A DNA stretch of 64,000 nucleotides from Rostratula benghalensis. Taxonomy: Eukaryota; Chordata; Aves; Charadriiformes; Rostratulidae. The notes below the pieces were generated by a model. That model was given only the letters and a program-made list of their open reading frames with translations, was not told the DNA's origin and ran no database searches. A program made the position numbers and the translations under genes. Positions 62,430-64,000 of this stretch are shown piece after piece; position 1 is the stretch's first letter; every line of letters begins with the position of its first letter. The stretch covers positions 970,120-1,034,119 of the forward strand of contig VXAI01000115.1 of assembly GCA_013399305.1 (NCBI GenBank). Reading direction: 5' to 3'.

Positions 62430-62645
62430 CAGATAAGCAATTATACTTAAGGCCATTATGCCAGTTACCCAAAAACAATATAAATAGTCATCTCGCTGAC
62501 AGATAAAACACACAGTGCCAAACTTGTTATAACAACAGGACAGGCTATTAATTCCATTCAGTTTTGATGATATAATGCCATGGAATATATTTCTGTCCAT
62601 GTTACTGACAATTAATGCAGCCTGCACACTGAGAAGGAAAGCTTC
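62430..62645. promoter_or_regulatory. Candidate conserved non-coding element
   Basis: Contains CTATTAATTCCATTCAG, TGATGATATAATGCC, GACAATTAATGCAGCC and CATCTCGCTGACAG in non-repetitive sequence. Evidence is composition and motif density. Confidence 0.25.
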
Positions 62646-62755
62646 GTGTTCAGGGGGAGTAAAATTTCCATGTAAATGTGGGACAAAGGTTCCAAATGGA
62701 TGCCAAGCCTGAAAAGGAAAGATTTACTACTCAACGTGCATTTTGCCAAAGAGAA

Positions 62756-62772
62756 TTTTTTTTTTTTTTTTT
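62756..62772. repeat. T17 homopolymer
   Basis: An uninterrupted T17 run between two candidate regulatory blocks. Confidence 0.95.
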
Positions 62773-62789
62773 AAATAGTAGTAATAGCA

Positions 62790-63015
62790 GAGAAATGTCC
62801 TGCTTGTTAACTAATTGGATTTGTGCAATTCAGGCACCCTAATTTATATTGAAATGGTTTGCCTGCCTTCCCTCTTTTCAGCCTGGCAGATGGACTAGGC
62901 AAAAATGTGAAATGCATGCAGTCATTGCTACTCGTAGCCCACTTAATTCACAGGCCTTTGTCAAAACTTCTTTAGTCAAGATTAAATGAGAGGGTACCGT
63001 ATCTATCATAACCAT
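62790..63015. promoter_or_regulatory. Candidate conserved non-coding element
   Basis: Contains TTAACTAATTGGATTTGTGC, CACCCTAATTTATATTG, GCATGCAGTCATTGC, CCACTTAATTCACAGG and CAAGATTAAATGAG. Two CpGs are retained (CTCGTAG, ACCGTAT). Regulatory function is inferred from texture only. Confidence 0.28.
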
Positions 63016-63997
63016 CTGGACTGAAATTTGCCAATCTGGACTGATTGGACAGAAGCCTAAGCTGTACTAAAGAGCAAAACCCTGTTTGGGCTCAGTGGAA
63101 GGAATTCAAGCACAAGGGAGACAAGGTGCTCCAGGAGCTGGGCACATTGGGTCTTAATCACTACTCTGCTCCTCCGCTATTGACACAACTAAAGACAGGC
63201 AAGTGAAAAATGCTAATCAAGGTGTTAGCATTTTATATCCTTTACTTTTAAAAATGAGAAATCGATTAGGTGATGTACTGTCAAACCATCAAGCTTGCAG
63301 CTAAGAAAATTCCTTCTAATGAAAGCATCCTGCTGGCTGATGAGCACAGTTAGTGTATTGACTCTGTATTTAGGATTCATCAAATCTTTCTTGTGCTCAA
63401 AATGCCTCTGGCACAGGGTATAGGATCCTGGCACAGGAGAGATGAGGGGCAGGAGATCAGCCCAGGCTGACCGGTAGGCAAGTTTCTCTGATTTTAACTT
63501 CTGATCAGCAGGAGTCTCTATGGATCCCCAGACTCCTCATGAAAATGAGCAGCAACTGTTCAGAGAGTATTTGTCAACATCTGTATTTGCAACAAGCAGG
63601 CTTCCTTTCATCTACACATACCTCCCCACAGATCTCCTCAGCTTTTTAGCCTCCAGAGTGAATTATCACAGCAATCTCCACAGGGAGCTGCACTCACAGC
63701 ATCTGCAAATGGTACCAGGAAGACTATCAGGTCTGATACTCTACTCTTTTCCATGCTGTGCAGATGCTCCTCCCTTGACTTTGTCCCTCTGCAATTCTGC
63801 AACTGAAGTGTTCATCCTAAGCGCTACAGCTGGTTGGCAAATAAAATATGATACTTTCAGTCATGGGCTATGGATTTTACTCTCCAGCTTGGTTCCCCCC
63901 CGAAGAGGGAAATGATGAGCTTTGGATTATACTCCAGATTTACAGGTTGTCCCAAGCTTTTTCTGAAGGCTTGGGGGTGGGTATGTTGAAGACTATA
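63016..63997. other. Non-coding stretch, nothing recognised
   Basis: Unique sequence. A 131-codon plus frame (63520-63915) ends close to the assembly gap. It has no recognisable domain and no supporting context. Confidence 0.6.
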
Positions 63998-64000
63998 NNN
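63998..64000. other. Assembly gap (N)
   Basis: The final three bases are N, so the contig sequence ends or a scaffold gap begins at 63998. Confidence 0.99.

Noticed and set aside
63520..63915. 131-codon plus-strand open frame near the contig end
   Set aside because: No domain recognised, and the sequence around it looks non-coding.
1..64000. CpG islands, CRISPR arrays, tRNA/rRNA genes, bacterial or phage genes, telomeric arrays
   Set aside because: I looked for each and found no dense CpG island, no regularly spaced repeats, no tRNA-like fold with intact boxes, no prokaryotic gene structure and no TTAGGG array.

Overview
This window looks like vertebrate nuclear DNA, most likely from a bird or a close sauropsid relative. 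The evidence is two recognisable CR1 (chicken repeat 1) LINE fragments. One is a dead piece of the reverse-transcriptase ORF on the minus strand (28630-28834). The other is a 3' end on the plus strand (61990-62264) that closes with decayed copies of the CR1 terminal octamer-type repeat. The sequence is A+T-rich, generally CpG-poor and very low in repeats, which also fits a bird. I see no bacterial-style genes, no operons and no tRNA or rRNA genes. I could not support any protein-coding exon.

The open reading frames present are short (mostly 60-150 codons). They overlap each other on both strands, lack recognisable domains and lie in sequence that does not look coding. The longest runs from 59668 to 60291 (207 codons, plus strand). 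It is longer than chance comfortably predicts but has a weak start context and no domain I recognise, so I list it only as a curiosity. The window is best read as intergenic 'desert' or the inside of a very long intron.

Several blocks of 150-650 bp stand out from the background. They keep CpG dinucleotides, have a balanced composition and are dense in TAAT-, CACGTG- and TGACAG-type binding words. They resemble conserved non-coding elements (candidate enhancers). The best are 8895-9420, 11960-12260, 18940-19510, 35690-36345 and 50165-50420. Weaker ones lie at 1836-1990, 9850-10180, 11040-11250, 14560-15010, 32265-32640, 46205-46375, 48130-48430, 53950-54115, 55135-55300, 55440-55770, 62430-62645 and 62790-63015. 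Conservation was inferred from appearance only, since no alignment could be run.

The remaining structure is small. There is a 68-bp direct duplication at 93% identity (5791-5858 and 6662-6729). A 139-bp imperfect palindrome resembles a foldback element (32874-33012). There are two strong short hairpins (37840-37888; 52757-52804), two possible ancient tRNA-derived SINE remnants (2950-3052; 20690-20780), several microsatellites and homopolymer tracts, and an assembly gap at the very end (63998-64000). No previously undescribed multi-gene system was found. The most interesting content is the cluster of candidate regulatory elements and the unexplained foldback and duplicated sequences.
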